From Babesia bovis T2Bo (Eukaryota > Apicomplexa > Aconoidasida > Piroplasmida > Babesiidae), in the NCBI RefSeq assembly GCF_000165395.2, contig NC_010574.1:372001-436000 (forward strand): a DNA stretch of 64,000 nt, in the 5' to 3' direction. The notes beneath the pieces are model-generated. The model did no database searches and was not told where the DNA came from. It was given only the letters and a program-made list of their open reading frames with translations. Positions 31,768 through 43,622 of the stretch are shown here, one piece after another. Position 1 is the stretch's first letter. The number at the start of each line of letters is the position of its first letter. The translations under genes were made by a program, and so were the position numbers.

Positions 31768-34521
31768 TCAAGGTGCGCCGTAATTAATCTCGCGCATACG
31801 AGGCGCGCTCCTGGGAGGAGTTGGAGGTCGAAGTTCAGCCATGTGCATATCCCTGAACACGTGTGCGTGAAGAGACAATACAACGTACCAGGTTTCCATA
31901 CTTTTGCTTTCAGAAACAGATGGATATATTAACTTGGGCACTATAGTAAGATCACGCCTAATGAACAGTAGAGCGCCAGCATTTTTGTAATGGTTGCAGT
32001 AGTTAGTGGCTGCATAGTATATTAAATACCTTGTCTAACGTACCAGAGAACAATGTTATAAGACGACCACCTGCAAAACGTTCGAAACCGTCCATTACAC
32101 ATTCATGCGCGCGAATGATTAGCTGGAGATCATTGGTAGTGAGGAACTTATGGACGCGATCGGGACCGAATTTGACAATATGTCCAACCTTCTCCGGATC
32201 GCGGACTTCATTGGGTACCGTACCCAAAATGGAGTCGTTATCCGTGGGATCCGACCATAAGAGGTCCAAAATCTTCTGATCTTGGTCATTCTTTGGAATC
32301 GGGGCTACAGTAACAGGTCGCGGAATGCTCTCTATATCAGAAATGTGGTTTATAGTTTTGCCAATACCACCATGGACACATAAAATCTTTTTTTCAATAA
32401 GTGCGCCAAGCGGTAACATTTCAAAAATCTTGTTGAAACCGTTCCAGCAGCTGTAGGGGTTCTCGCAATCCTCCCTAAGGCGACGACGACATTCATCTTG
32501 GAATCCGTATATAGCATTGATACCCGGGTCCTCGTGATTGCCACGTAACATGTGAATTTGGCTGGGATACTTGCATTTAAGAGCAAAAAGGAGGCAAATA
32601 ACCTCGAGATTGTTGGAACCACGGTCTACGTAGTCACCCAAAAAGAGGTAGTCGTTAGAATCAATGTCGCCAATAGCTCCTATGGACTCAGCCAGTGATT
32701 CCTCTAGGGGGCACTTGTACAGCCTAAAGTGGCGCATGAGGTCGTAGTACTGCCCGTGTATATCTCCGTACACTAGATACCATGTAACCGACTGTACCAA
32801 AAACTAACCCTTGATAGGCGCACGTAGATTCAGTACAGTATCCTCTTGTTTAACTATTTGGTACACCTGCGATAGATGACCGTGATGTTTACTACACGTA
32901 CCATCCGGCACAAAGCCTGAACGTCCTCGTATGAAATTGCAAAGGCCGTTTCATTGTAAGACATCGTTACATGGTCGTTTGTTATGTTCGGGTTCAGTAA
33001 AGCACGTATTACGCGATCGTATACAGTATCAGCATCTTCGTTCTGCCATCGTAGCTGGGCACGGGCCTCGGGCTTGTTGATCTTGCGACCTTCCTCCTCT
33101 AGCTTGTCAATTGATATTTTACGAACTAGATATGAAAAGTCAGAAACGCCGTCCTGTACCGCGTGCGCATGTGACGACAGCCTAATCTCACGATCTACAA
33201 CTTTAGTTGGCTGTTGTACCACATGTGGCAAGAGGGGAGTGTTTTGAACTTTCGGAACTCCCACAGAAACTGGTGGCGCCTCTGCCCTTACGTTACCCGA
33301 TTCGACCGATGCCTTTGAATAATCAATGAATGCCTCATAGCAATCTATAACACGAAGCTCAGTTGTAGGATGCTTCTGAGTCTGGTGCGAGAAACCACCG
33401 AAAATGTATACCTGGCCGCCGATAGCCCAGGAGGAGTGACGGAACTAAACAAGATAAACGAGATTAAAACTGTTACTTACCCTGTGAATAGCTGACATGT
33501 TGAACCATTCCAAAGTTTCTGTATCATAAGCTGAAACAGACAGGGGCCTGGATAATGGTTACACAACATCCTACAAACCTACTTGTTAAAATCACTGTCG
33601 TTGCGGCCTCCAATAATAACCAGCTTGGGGCCAACAAAACATGATGCTGTAGATATAGTGAAACGCAGTTATATAACCTACAGTGTTGGTATCTAGGCTC
33701 TGGCATAGTAATAAACCTTACAGGCGCTTCCATCCAGTCCCAGGTACCATCTCGGTGTTGCCTAAGCCCCCAAATGTCATTTAATGACCTGTTATCACTC
33801 GATCTGCCACCGAATATAACAATCATGGTAGCAGCGGGACCTTCCCTGCATAGGTCAGCAGAGTGGTACACCCTTTTGGGAGGCTGCTTAAGGGTAGGAG
33901 GAAAAGAAACCTCTACCCAGCAGAAGGGAGACTTCTCGACATTTAGGTACCAGACATCGTTACTAGCTTGTTGCCTGCATGATATTAGTCCAATACCAAA
34001 TCACATACCCGTCGTTACCACCGATTACCACTAGGTTAGGCTTGCTGAAGACCATTGTGTGACCATACCGCCTACCGGGAGATCGCCCAGTAGTAGGCAC
34101 AGTGATCCATGAAAGATGCTTATCGCGCCTTAGATCTAGCAGGTATAACTGAAATCAGATTTCATATTGACATCATACGACCTACATCATCCGAAGACAG
34201 AGAACCTCCACCAGTGGCACCGCCGAATACTACCACTTGCATTGATTCAACACACGCAGCAGCATGAGCTGCACGCGGCAAAGGCGTGTTTTCAGAGATG
34301 AGCTTAGTAGAGACATTGGTATTAAGGTCAAAAAGGTACAGGTCAGCAGTGATTGTGTACCTTCCAACATCTACATCGATATGATAATGGACCTAATAGA
34401 AACCACCTCCGACAGCTCCTCCAAATAGAATTACCTTCCCAGGTCCAATAGTAGTCGTTGTATGCCCAAACCTGGCCTGAGGCAGCTCTCCTTGGAGGGA
34501 GATTACCCTTTGGTATGCCAT
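31768..34521 (-). CDS. PPKL: Kelch-repeat PPP-family phosphatase (PPKL), eleven exons
   Basis: Protein Ser/Thr phosphatase with N-terminal kelch propeller, the BSU1/PPKL class found in plants and alveolates but not in animals. Minus-strand exons: 34521-34407, 34370-34186, 34148-34009, 33974-33682, 33646-33583, 33547-33481, 33444-32902, 32866-32809, 32772-32044, 32009-31889 and 31852-31768, giving 799 residues. All ten introns are 34-37 nt. Kelch blades are visible at [80 protein letters not shown] and [10 protein letters not shown]. The catalytic domain has [33 protein letters not shown] and LFSATNYC, so the metal ligands are present. It ends in ELRPPTPPR, the C-terminal signature of the family. 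In Plasmodium the orthologue is needed for ookinete shape and motility; that is known for the family only. Confidence 0.93.
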
Positions 34522-34900
34522 CAAGCCATGATGAGCTGAAACCGCAATTTCAGTTGTACGAAGGGCAATCCTCGGCAATTATGCAATATATATTAACACA
34601 ATTAATCGTTTTTGGTAGTTATTTGTGTCATTAACAGGGATGAACAGTGAACCAACGACCCCATCGGTGGCGGCTTCAGATAGTCATATATATCATATAT
34701 AGATACACACTGAAGACACATTTGGCTAATAATCTATCTTTGATAGATATAGCAATGATGTATGTGCTAGTATCACGTAACTTCCAGTGTCTAATGTGTA
34801 TATACCAGGGGTATATTTGACACCGAAAATAACGTCAATAAAACCGGGATCAAAGCACATTACATAGTGACTTCGGTGTGTATAACATGTATAAAGAGAT
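34522..34900. promoter_or_regulatory. Divergent upstream region
   Basis: About 380 nt between the starts of PPKL and the secreted Cys-rich gene. The sequence is AT-rich, with several TATATA stretches around 34680-34700 and no open frame of note, so it probably holds both promoters. Confidence 0.4.
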
Positions 34901-36110
34901 ATGTGGATTACTGGTGGCATTTTGTTGCCGGTGTGTATCATTAGCAGTGCTGTTGTTACGGGACGACGTACATACGACATCCAACGCGAGATCTCTCCTA
35001 TAGCGTTTTTTGGGTTAGTTACTCCCATTCCATATAGTGTGTATATCTGTTTGTATAGGTTTCGGAAGGATGAGAATCCTGTTGTCGGTGTGCTTCGCAA
35101 CTTGGTACTGGTAAGGATGACTAAGGTTACCTTGATCTACCCTGCAGACTGAGCCTGAGGTACTCAAGTGCCCTTCTGAACTTACAGTTAGGGTGCATAA
35201 GGTTACAATTGGTTCGCCAGATGGCTCTGATTTTACTGAACCTACGACTGTGAGCCATCGTTGTACGGAAACTTTACGTAGCAAGTGTTTAGACCGAAGC
35301 ACATGTTCGGTAGGGCGATATGTTCACCATAATGCATTTTGGCACAGGTATCAGTTTATGATTGCGACAATAAGGCTGATGGCATCCCTGTGGGTACCGA
35401 TCGCATCCTTCTTCAATATTCTTGCGAATTGTCTGGGTGAGTGGCAATTGAATGGTGATATACTGATTGTAGAAATCCCCAACCATTATTTGATGGCAAA
35501 CACTTTTTTGAAGGGGTGTTTCAACAATTTTTGATGTACGTTCAGCGTGTTATCGTACACAGTGTATGCAGGGTCACAGGAAACGACACATCTTCCATAG
35601 GAAAGATAGGTAGTAGAGCCTTACAACGGTCACTGCAGAGATGTTTATCTGTTGCTCACTGCAAATATGTTACCTGCAACGATGCTGCCCTTCACAGTGG
35701 TAGGTCGTATGTAATTTATGTTAGACGTTATAGATGACTTTGTTGCCATGCGTAACGTTTGCTCATTTGTAAAACCGGATACCTTCCGTATACCCGGGTA
35801 CGCAGTATATCCTAACTTTACAGGCAAGTCACTCACTTGTATATTAACTCCCACAGGGCTCTGTAAAAGTCCGAAGTATATAGAAACACATGACTTCCAC
35901 GAACTTGCCCAAAATGCGAGAGGGATGACAAATGGATCGTTCGTCATTGCATACGAGCCAACTAAACAATTTGGATGGAACCCGAAACGTTCCGCCTGGG
36001 TTTGCACAGGAGTACCGACTATAGTTCCCATGAGAGGACATGTAGTGGCAATACCTGCCTCTGGCTATCGCAAACACAATGCGTTGGAATCCACGCCCAT
36101 GCAACATTAA
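34901..36110 (+). CDS. Secreted Cys-rich protein with SUEL-lectin-like segment, six exons
   Basis: Exons 34901-35110, 35148-35309, 35348-35436, 35473-35535, 35572-35699 and 35734-36110 are phase-consistent (introns 37, 38, 36, 36 and 34 nt) and encode 342 residues. A signal-peptide-like N-terminus (MWITGGILLPVCIISSAVVT) is followed at about 72-155 by a pattern resembling galactose-binding/SUEL lectins: LKCPSELTVRVHKVTIG, TVSHRCTETLRSKC, STCSVSVYDCDN, ILLQYSCEL. A second Cys-bearing part (LQRCLSVAHCKYVTCNDAAL, NVCSFVKPDTF, LTCILTPTGLC) ends in a Trp-containing C-terminus without TM or GPI signal. Exon 1 may hide another in-frame 45-nt intron (35014-35058). Secretion and adhesion are inferred; the lectin assignment rests on cysteine spacing and is moderate. 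I could not tie it to a known named antigen. Confidence 0.7.
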
Positions 36111-36134
36111 TATGAGCTAATATTAGCGTTAGTT

Positions 36135-36843
36135 TTATTTGGAATACTCCATATCAGGGCTAGGCTCCTTGACGGTGATGGTGTCTGGCATCACGGTAGA
36201 TGGACCCAAACGACCTTCAGGGTCATGTGGATGCATAATCTTTACCTTAATACCCAAAACACCCTGACGGAGCTGCACCGATCGGGTGGCACTTGTAACG
36301 AAGGTCTTAGCAGGCTGACCAGTAGAGATGAGATATCCGTCCTTGAACTTCATACTCTTTGCACGTTGGGCACGGAGCTTCCCGGATACGATAACCTCGC
36401 AACCCTTAGCACCTGACTCCATAATGTGCCTCAGAACACCGTAGGCAGCACGCCTAACAGCCAAACCCTTAAGAAGCTTGTATCTAAGCGATTCAGCTTG
36501 AGCCATAGCACATAGACCCTTGTGCTCAACACGCTCAGCGTAGAGCTCAACCGTGTCGGGAGAGAAACCAAACCTCTTCTGAATTAAAGAAGTAAGTTCG
36601 CGAATGCGACGGGCCTTCTCTCCAACGACCTCACGGGCACGAGTCGCCCTGATGATGATCTCAGTACGCACCGGAGTGATACGCAACTCAACACCGGAAT
36701 AACCATCCTCAGCTAGAACACGAGACAAAAATTCATTTAACTCGGCATTGAAGACACCGTCGCCAATGAACTTTCGGCACATTGATTTCTGCAATCACAT
36801 CAGCCACACGATATAATGGACATACCCTTGTGAAACCTCTCAT
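36135..36843 (-). CDS. RPS3: 40S ribosomal protein uS3 (RPS3), two exons
   Basis: Small-subunit protein at the mRNA entry channel. Minus-strand exons 36843-36826 (18 nt, MRGFTR) and 36788-36135 are joined by a 37-nt intron, giving 223 residues. The KH domain is clear ([40 protein letters not shown]), followed by the conserved [40 protein letters not shown] and [18 protein letters not shown]. The tiny first exon is supported because the longer exon alone would start with an odd MQKSM. The C-terminal tail is shortened relative to animals. A perfect 28-bp palindrome lies 80 nt upstream of the ATG. Confidence 0.95.
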
Positions 36844-36923
36844 CTTGACACACTCAAGACCAAAGAAATCCCTGTAAAAATCTTAGAATCGTGAAAATAA
36901 TGTGCATTTGCTGTGTAAAACAA

Positions 36924-36951
36924 ACACAGTCGGTCGCGCGACCGACTGTGT
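36924..36951. repeat. Perfect 28-bp palindrome upstream of RPS3
   Basis: The 28 bases equal their own reverse complement. The left half is ACACAGTCGGTCGC and the right half is its exact inverse. It lies 81 nt 5' of the RPS3 ATG and about 850 nt from the next gene on the other side. It could be a dimeric transcription-factor site or cruciform for the ribosomal-protein promoter; function is inference. Confidence 0.6.
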
Positions 36952-37800
36952 ATATGGTAAATACCGGCTAACACCACGAACACGGACTATAGCACTTATC
37001 TACCACAGACATCCTTATGCAAATAGATACAATTGTAACTTACCGTGTTAAAAATATAAATAAAATTGAAGAAACCCTTTGGTTTACGTTTCCGGCCACT
37101 GTGGGGACCTGGCTCTTGGAAGGTCGAATGACTCGGTATTGGTGGATGTTATAACATATTACGTTTTTTTCATATGTGAAGACTATGTGATTATGTTTAT
37201 TATTGATGGTTAAGCGCTTATTTTGTATGATGCTTATATATGTATATATTAAGCCCGCGTATTGACCCGGTATGTTGATTCCCTTTATTTAATGCTTAAA
37301 ATCGAAGCATATGAAGTGTTACCTTCTGGTACTGTTAAAGCAATATGAATGCTATCATTTGTCAAATGTTTTTATTAAATCCTCGTGGCGACGTTGCCAT
37401 GGAGGGATATATTTGGGTTATCTTTCACTTATGTAATCCATTTTTTGACCCCTGTTATCGTGTATATGGGTAGATATGTAACTATATCTTGGCCACGCTG
37501 CGGGATTTTAATAGCGATCCTTCGCGTACAGCGGTGGTACTGCCTTGCCGCCTAAAGATCCCATGTTTTTTTGAAAAGGAGACGCACAGTTGATAAACGC
37601 GCATTCAAAAAACCCGTGTATAGGTGTTTAGGCATTTAAACAGTTTTTCAACAATTATACGTTATATAATAAGTTGGTGTTTTGTTACTTTAACTTTTTA
37701 AGAACTTACTAGTTTTTGGATCTCACCTAGCTTACGATATAAACTAATTCGAAAAACTCTAAATATTACAACATAGTATTACCCAGCTATTGTAATATAA
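36952..37800. other. Intergenic region with a folded element and T7 run
   Basis: About 850 AT-rich nt without coding frames. At 37502-37562 a 9-bp helix (37502-37510 with 37553-37562, one bulged G) closes two hairpins, 37514-37525 and 37531-37551, and T7 follows at 37566-37572. This looks like a three-way junction followed by an RNA polymerase III-type terminator. No tRNA T-arm or known small-RNA motif was found, so it is recorded only as a candidate. The remainder shows nothing. Confidence 0.3.
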
Positions 37801-39451
37801 ATGGATAGATACAACTCAAGGAGCAGTCCCGATTACGTGGACGAAGAACCCCCTGCCTACAACGATGGTGTCGATTCTGAATCCGTCCAACAGGTGCTAT
37901 CTGAGCATATGATTGACGTTACAGAAATCGATGAAGCAGTGCCACAGAGCATCTCTAGGGGAAGTTATGAGAAACCTTCTGAAGATATGGTTCCAGTCGA
38001 TGATCTCGAATCTCGTGGCAGCGAGGACGTACAACCAATGGGACAACCTGGTGACATTGAAGCTGGAACAGGTGTATGCCCGTTTGGTTTTGATGAACAT
38101 GGACGTCGATTTTCAGAGGAAGGACCCGTTGAGACTGAGGAAGGCCTATTTGTAAATCCTTTTGACACAAACATGGACGATTTATCATACAAGTTAGTCA
38201 ACCCTATTATATATTAAACTAAGCACAGATTGCGAATGTTTGCGTTATTAGGTTTCCTACCTTTCTTCTGGATTGGATGGGTTATTGGTACGTTATATTG
38301 TTCAATATTATAAAACATAACAGGTGCTATTTATGGTGCTGTTTCGCGTAAAACCAAGCAAATCCACAAAAAGGTATTTAATTCTTGTACCCAAATGACA
38401 ACTTCCACAGCTTAGTATCTTGTTATTCGGCCTTTCTGTTGTTGGAGCAGCGGTAATAATCGTCACTACATCTGCTATCTATTTGTCACTGAAGTCCGTT
38501 CCTGCTACTCCAAAACTTACCAAGGCTTATGTTAGTGAAAACCCTCTTTTCCCCTTTTTGGACTACGAACCTGCCGTTGCTCCTGGTATCCTTCCAGAGC
38601 CTGATGCCGCTAAATTTGAAGCCCCTGTGAGGGGTAAAAATGATTTCTTTGATCAATATCAATGTAAGCACATTACCTATGATTTTATCAGAAATGCAGT
38701 GACATCTGAAAAGAACCAGAAGACTATACTCATGGTCATGAGGGATATGCCTATTGGATGGTATATTAACAGCGCAATCAGGGGTCAGTTATTATCTTTG
38801 TCCCTACAAACATCTACAGATACTGCCAAGGCAGGATACAATGTATATGCAGCAAACATACATACTGACTGGGAAGCAGAAGCAGACCCGGATGGAACGG
38901 AGGAGTATTACGGTCTCAAAAAGATAAAGGTTATGTTCGACAAGTTTAAGATTCCAATAAAAGGTTCCCTATACTTAGCAATGGTTTTAAATAGAAAAGA
39001 CGCTGAATTATTCAAGCCATCTGTCAGTCCTACTCCTTTGTTTGAAGGAATGGTTCTGATAAATAATGAAGAACTCGACAAATCTAAGATTCCCGTATTA
39101 ACTGAAGGCTCCTTCGATTTATCAGCGTTGATACCCAAGGTTGCCAGTCATGCTGTATATATCAATACTGAAATGACATGCCCCGATAAAAGATTACCAC
39201 CTCTGGAGGTTACTATTGATGGAACAAAGGACTATAGTTACAAACGCGGCACCTTCGATGAATTGTCAGCGCTTTTCTTCACCAACTATCCTGAAAGTAA
39301 GTGGACCAAACCTTACCCACGGAAGTTGGTACCATTGGACACTAAGATTGAGCAAGTGTTTGCAAAGGCTGTGAAAGACCTTATAGCGTATCGTTCGCTA
39401 GTGGACAGTCCAGACAGTAAACTACAGTTATGCGCAAAAGCTAAAGCTTAA
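37801..39451 (+). CDS. Two-TM membrane protein with PPxY motif, four exons
   Basis: Exons 37801-38192, 38229-38287, 38324-38373 and 38411-39451 join in phase (introns 36, 36 and 37 nt) into 513 residues. The N-terminal about 130 residues are acidic and disordered, with PPAY at 17-20 (a WW-domain-binding PPxY). TM1 lies at about 134-155 (MFALLGFLPFFWIGWVIGAI), a short basic loop SRKTKQIHKK follows, then TM2 at about 168-193 (LLFGLSVVGAAVIIVTTSAI). The C-terminal about 320 residues are globular with few cysteines (DMPIGWYINSAIRGQLLSLS). Topology suggests a TM hairpin with both ends on the same side. No family is recognised. A reader calling only continuous frames would miss exons 2-3 and both TM ends. 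Confidence 0.8.
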
Positions 39452-39455
39452 GAAA

Positions 39456-42400
39456 TTACATAGTACGTGTGTTGTTTTTGGAAATGACATAGACCTGAAT
39501 ATTATTAAACTAGTTTAAATATGACTTACCATATCTGTTGCATGTACTAAAAACTCTGCGGCTGGAGCACACATAACACCGTTCTCCATGGGCTCATTCC
39601 CACTACATAAAATAATTTAGACATGGAGATTGCACTTACATTCTATAAATACCAATAGGAATGATATGCATCTTGGTATGCATATAGTTAAACAACTGTC
39701 CGAATGTCGGTTTGCTACATTGAGTAATGATATCTTCAACTGGTAATAATTCAATACCACGCTGAAACAGTTTAAAAAATTACTTATACACAACTCACCG
39801 TATCCCCATCTATGGCAGACACGCTAACTAGGTCGAATAGAATACGATACAACGCATAATCTTCATGGATGAACATGGTATTCATTGTGACGCTGTATAG
39901 CATTTCATCACTAATGAACTGTCCTCTAGAAAACTCTACGGAATGAATGTACGACAACGAAGGGTCCAGCTTCTTGTCTAATACATTCCACGCTGACCAC
40001 ATTGTATCATCTAGGTAGGAAACGTTTGTTCCACACTTCAACTCTACAAGGCCGTAGATGCTGGTTCCAGTTTTCGATTTACCACGCTTTTTGATGGATG
40101 CTTGTATCAAGCTTTTTAGATGTCTATATGTAACAATAGTCCGTACATCCAAATCTGCCTCTGAATCACCAGGTGCATCTAACTCGGGACTCGGTATCAC
40201 ATATATGTAGCACGCCATAAAAAGCTCAGCTCTGAAACCATATAGCGCCAATCAGACCAACATACCTTTTGACATCTACATCCGACATTGGGTCACCATC
40301 AATCAAGGCAAGGAACGCTTTGAACCGTTGCAAGGGCAAAGGGTTAACCTTAACTGAGACTTCTTTGCCAAAGATGACTACATTGAATTCATCTAACTCC
40401 TGGAAATACAATAATAGCTGAATCACGAATTCAGAGTAGCCGACAATAACCATAACAGGTCGACACGGATCCTGGAAAACTGTTCGACAAGCCTGGCAGA
40501 TTGAATCCACTATAATAGAGTTATTTTCAGTTGGACTAACTTGTAACACCAAGGCGTCCTCATGTACTTTGTTATCAACGCCGTTATCCAGACTAGGTTG
40601 ATTTAACATTGGGTACAAATTACCATCATTATCCATTTCATCCAGACTGGCGGTAATATCACTACCGATCCTATTGAGAACCAGGCTGATCATACTACTT
40701 CTTATGGGCACTGTAGAATTCCTACCGCTTGTTACGATATCATGTTTTGTTTTGCTAGAAGATTCCACATCCGCGACGAGCACAGCTCGATCTCCGGGAC
40801 GGATCATATACCCACTTCCCGAAGGATTGAGTTGGTATGTACGATAGTTATGATTACCATGTATGATCCCAATTACGATATATCCATGGATGTTGTACAA
40901 ATTAGAGCACAGCGTCTGCAAACAAGATTTAAAGCAACAATATAGAAACCCACGTCAAAATCGGTACCAACCAAGCGTTCCGATATTGCTATTGTACGTA
41001 GCCTTCTCCCTATACCTCTGACGTAATTATCGTACAGGTCATCGCCTTTACATCTCTGCACGATTGCACTATGCGTCAAGGATAAGTTTATGATCAATGT
41101 AATGATCCCGGGGCACGTGATATTCTTTGCGATAATTGCTGACTTGAAGCGGTAGAGGTTAACTACATTGGTGTATGGTCTATGGGCGATTTGAGGGCGC
41201 AGAGTTGAACAATACTGAATGATCACACGATCTGCGCTTATACCAAATTTTTTAAGACTTATAACACGCCCGACAGTTTTCATATCGGCCTTTCTTGGAT
41301 CTCCATGTTTAAATGATGAGAGAACGAAGGTACCAACGGCATCCTTTGCTTTGATTGTATGCAGGATATCCACGTTACCGTTAATACCCGGATCATCCAA
41401 TACTATGCAGAGTGAAACGCGCAAAATCTTGGCCTGATTAATCTGTATTTCATATGAAGACATGCTTAGAGTAGATATGACTATAATCTTCAGCTTCAAT
41501 CCTGAATAGTATATCTTGGCAATGAACAACGAAAGTTGTATTGGGTCGACTTCACCAATCAAGACGATTGATGATTGCATTGAACCCCTGTTTAGCTGTG
41601 AAACACACGAATTAGCACATACCAGAAATACAAGTGTCCGGAAATCTCCTTTTCCCTATCAACACCTTGGATGAAGTTATTCATTTCATAGGGGATCCAG
41701 ACAAGCATAAAAATGATAAAGCATAGCGCCACAAGTTTTGCTTCTATGGTCAAAGGTGTTATATCACCATAACCAACGGTTGAGAACGTAATCAGCGAGT
41801 AGTAGAAAAATTCGCCATATTGCTTAAATGCATGTTTAAAGGCAGAATCTACTCCCGAGTTAGGGTGTATGCCCTGCAAAACATACATAACACCTACAGA
41901 AAATATGAATCAAAATCTGACAACATACTAGCAAAGGCGTTGGTCATAATGAATATGCCTAACACTATTTTATATGTTCTATGGGCTCCATGCACTATTC
42001 CACCACGTATCATATGAATAGTCTTATCTAAAATCAAGAAATGCTTTATCCACAACAGAAATCCCATCATCCAGTACAAGTGGAAATAAGTGAGGTGATT
42101 GCATACGATAACTTTGATGAGACACATAAGTGGAGGGAGTAGGAAAATATTGATCCAGAATTCGAACGATCCAAGAACATCTGTTATTTCTGTAGTTGCA
42201 AGCAAGAACAGACACAATTCTGCATTGGTCTAGATAATAGATGTAAGGGTACATAGACCAACTCACCAGCGATAGTGATGCATAATGTAACTTATAAATC
42301 GTAGGAGGCGTTAAATCTATTTTCCACACCATAGTATCATCATTCCTTCTCCAGTATGTTAGAGTGATAAACCATAAAACGAGCTTGAGACTATCCAAGA

Positions 42401-43043
42401 AAATCAACGTTAGACACGAATTTTGCATCATAAACGTTAACGACAGCTTGGCATTTGAGTAACGCATCTTGATCGTCTCAACCGCTAATAAACTCTGAGA
42501 ACATGATATCTAGACACCTACTTTTGAGAATTGAGGACACGCAGCGTCGGAATCCATATTTAACGTCGTCATCAGATCGACATACGGAACTGTCTATATG
42601 GGACAATGCATCAATGTGGCGCCTAGTATGAATAGACTAAATATACTGACCAAACCAACCTTCTAAGGACCAGACTGCTCTTAATGGTATCTACAACGGT
42701 TTGTATACCTTGGAAAACGTAGAGTGATATAGGAAACAATAGAGCTCCTATTATTATAGGTATAATTTCACCCCAACGAGAGTCCTCTGTGAGAATAACT
42801 GACCATCCACATAATAAAACTTACGATCTCTTGCTGTTATCACTGCTACGAATACCGATACAGTCATCAATGTTATTATAACAAAGTCAAATATGGCCTT
42901 CACAGTCCTTATGGCGGAGCCATCCGTTTGTCGATTCTGAATGTACACATCAGCTGAAATCGTAGAAGAAATGAACCAATACTACATATACAAGGTTTTC
43001 ATACCTGTTTTGAATTTAGATCGTACATGTTGGTGTCTTTCAT
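39456..43043 (-). CDS. Potassium channel with RCK (Slo-like) domains, thirteen exons
   Basis: Minus-strand exons: 43043-43005, 42936-42825, 42786-42660, 42622-42522, 42484-42267, 42229-41929, 41893-41623, 41587-40954, 40915-40266, 40231-39799, 39761-39640, 39602-39530 and 39494-39456, giving 1039 residues. Twelve introns are 34-38 nt except the first (68 nt). Several TM helices precede the pore loop YYSLITFSTVGYGDITPL, with filter TVGYG at 338-342 and an S6 VALCFIIFMLVWIPYEMNNF. The cytoplasmic part begins with an RCK Rossmann fold (SSIVLIGEVDPIQLSLFIAK) and continues through a second one (VMVIVGYSEFVIQLLLYFQE). This is the architecture of BK/Slo channels and of the two Plasmodium Kch proteins. 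S4 lacks a clear Arg ladder, so voltage sensing is doubtful. The first exon is the least certain. Its stop is 4 nt from the convergent neighbour's stop. Confidence 0.88.
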
Positions 43044-43622
43044 TGGCGCAAATTTAACCAAATGTCAAAAAAACAAAATATGGAGAGTCTATTAAAGACA
43101 TGTAATTTTGCATCATCTCTATATACATATATATTCAATCATATTCGAGAGACTGCGTTCATAGCACATCTTCCATTGTTTTGTCAAGGTTATTCCTATT
43201 TATGCGCAGGTGTGCATGCACACCTTCTTACTTATTTAGGTATTATACTATGTTTTTTTATTTTTGGACGAGATGTTATCGCACTTTTGTTACCTAGATA
43301 TACCTGTAATGCCATAATTTGAACTATGGAAGACTAGCGTGATCGTTATTTGCTGTATAGGTGCTTTACTTCTCTAATATCACATAATACGACATTAGAC
43401 GCTGCTGACTTCTATATAATCTTTACACATTTAATTTATATTGCTTTTAATGTCTTGTTGATTAGTTTTTTGGTTGTAAATCTATCAACATTTATTCAAG
43501 CCAATGTATAACCTATGTTGGTCAGTAGTACCTGTCTTATGTACTAACCACCACAATTGTTTTTCCATACACGATATTTGTCTACCATATTAACTATTTC
43601 GGTTCTTTATGAGCCATATAAA
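43044..43622. other. Intergenic region
   Basis: About 580 AT-rich nt between the channel gene start and a small plus-strand gene. A hydrophobic 86-codon plus-strand frame at 43062-43322 has no family resemblance and is not called. No RNA gene was recognised. Confidence 0.4.

Noticed and set aside
28481..36843. Functional operon of proteasome, phosphatase and ribosomal genes
   Set aside because: The genes alternate in strand, and housekeeping genes are simply densely packed; co-location of RPN2/RPN3 and of V-ATPase B/d is probably chance.
37801..38217. Stand-alone 138-residue protein ending at 38217
   Set aside because: The last seven codons lie in a 36-nt GT-AG intron; splicing joins the frame to the downstream membrane protein.
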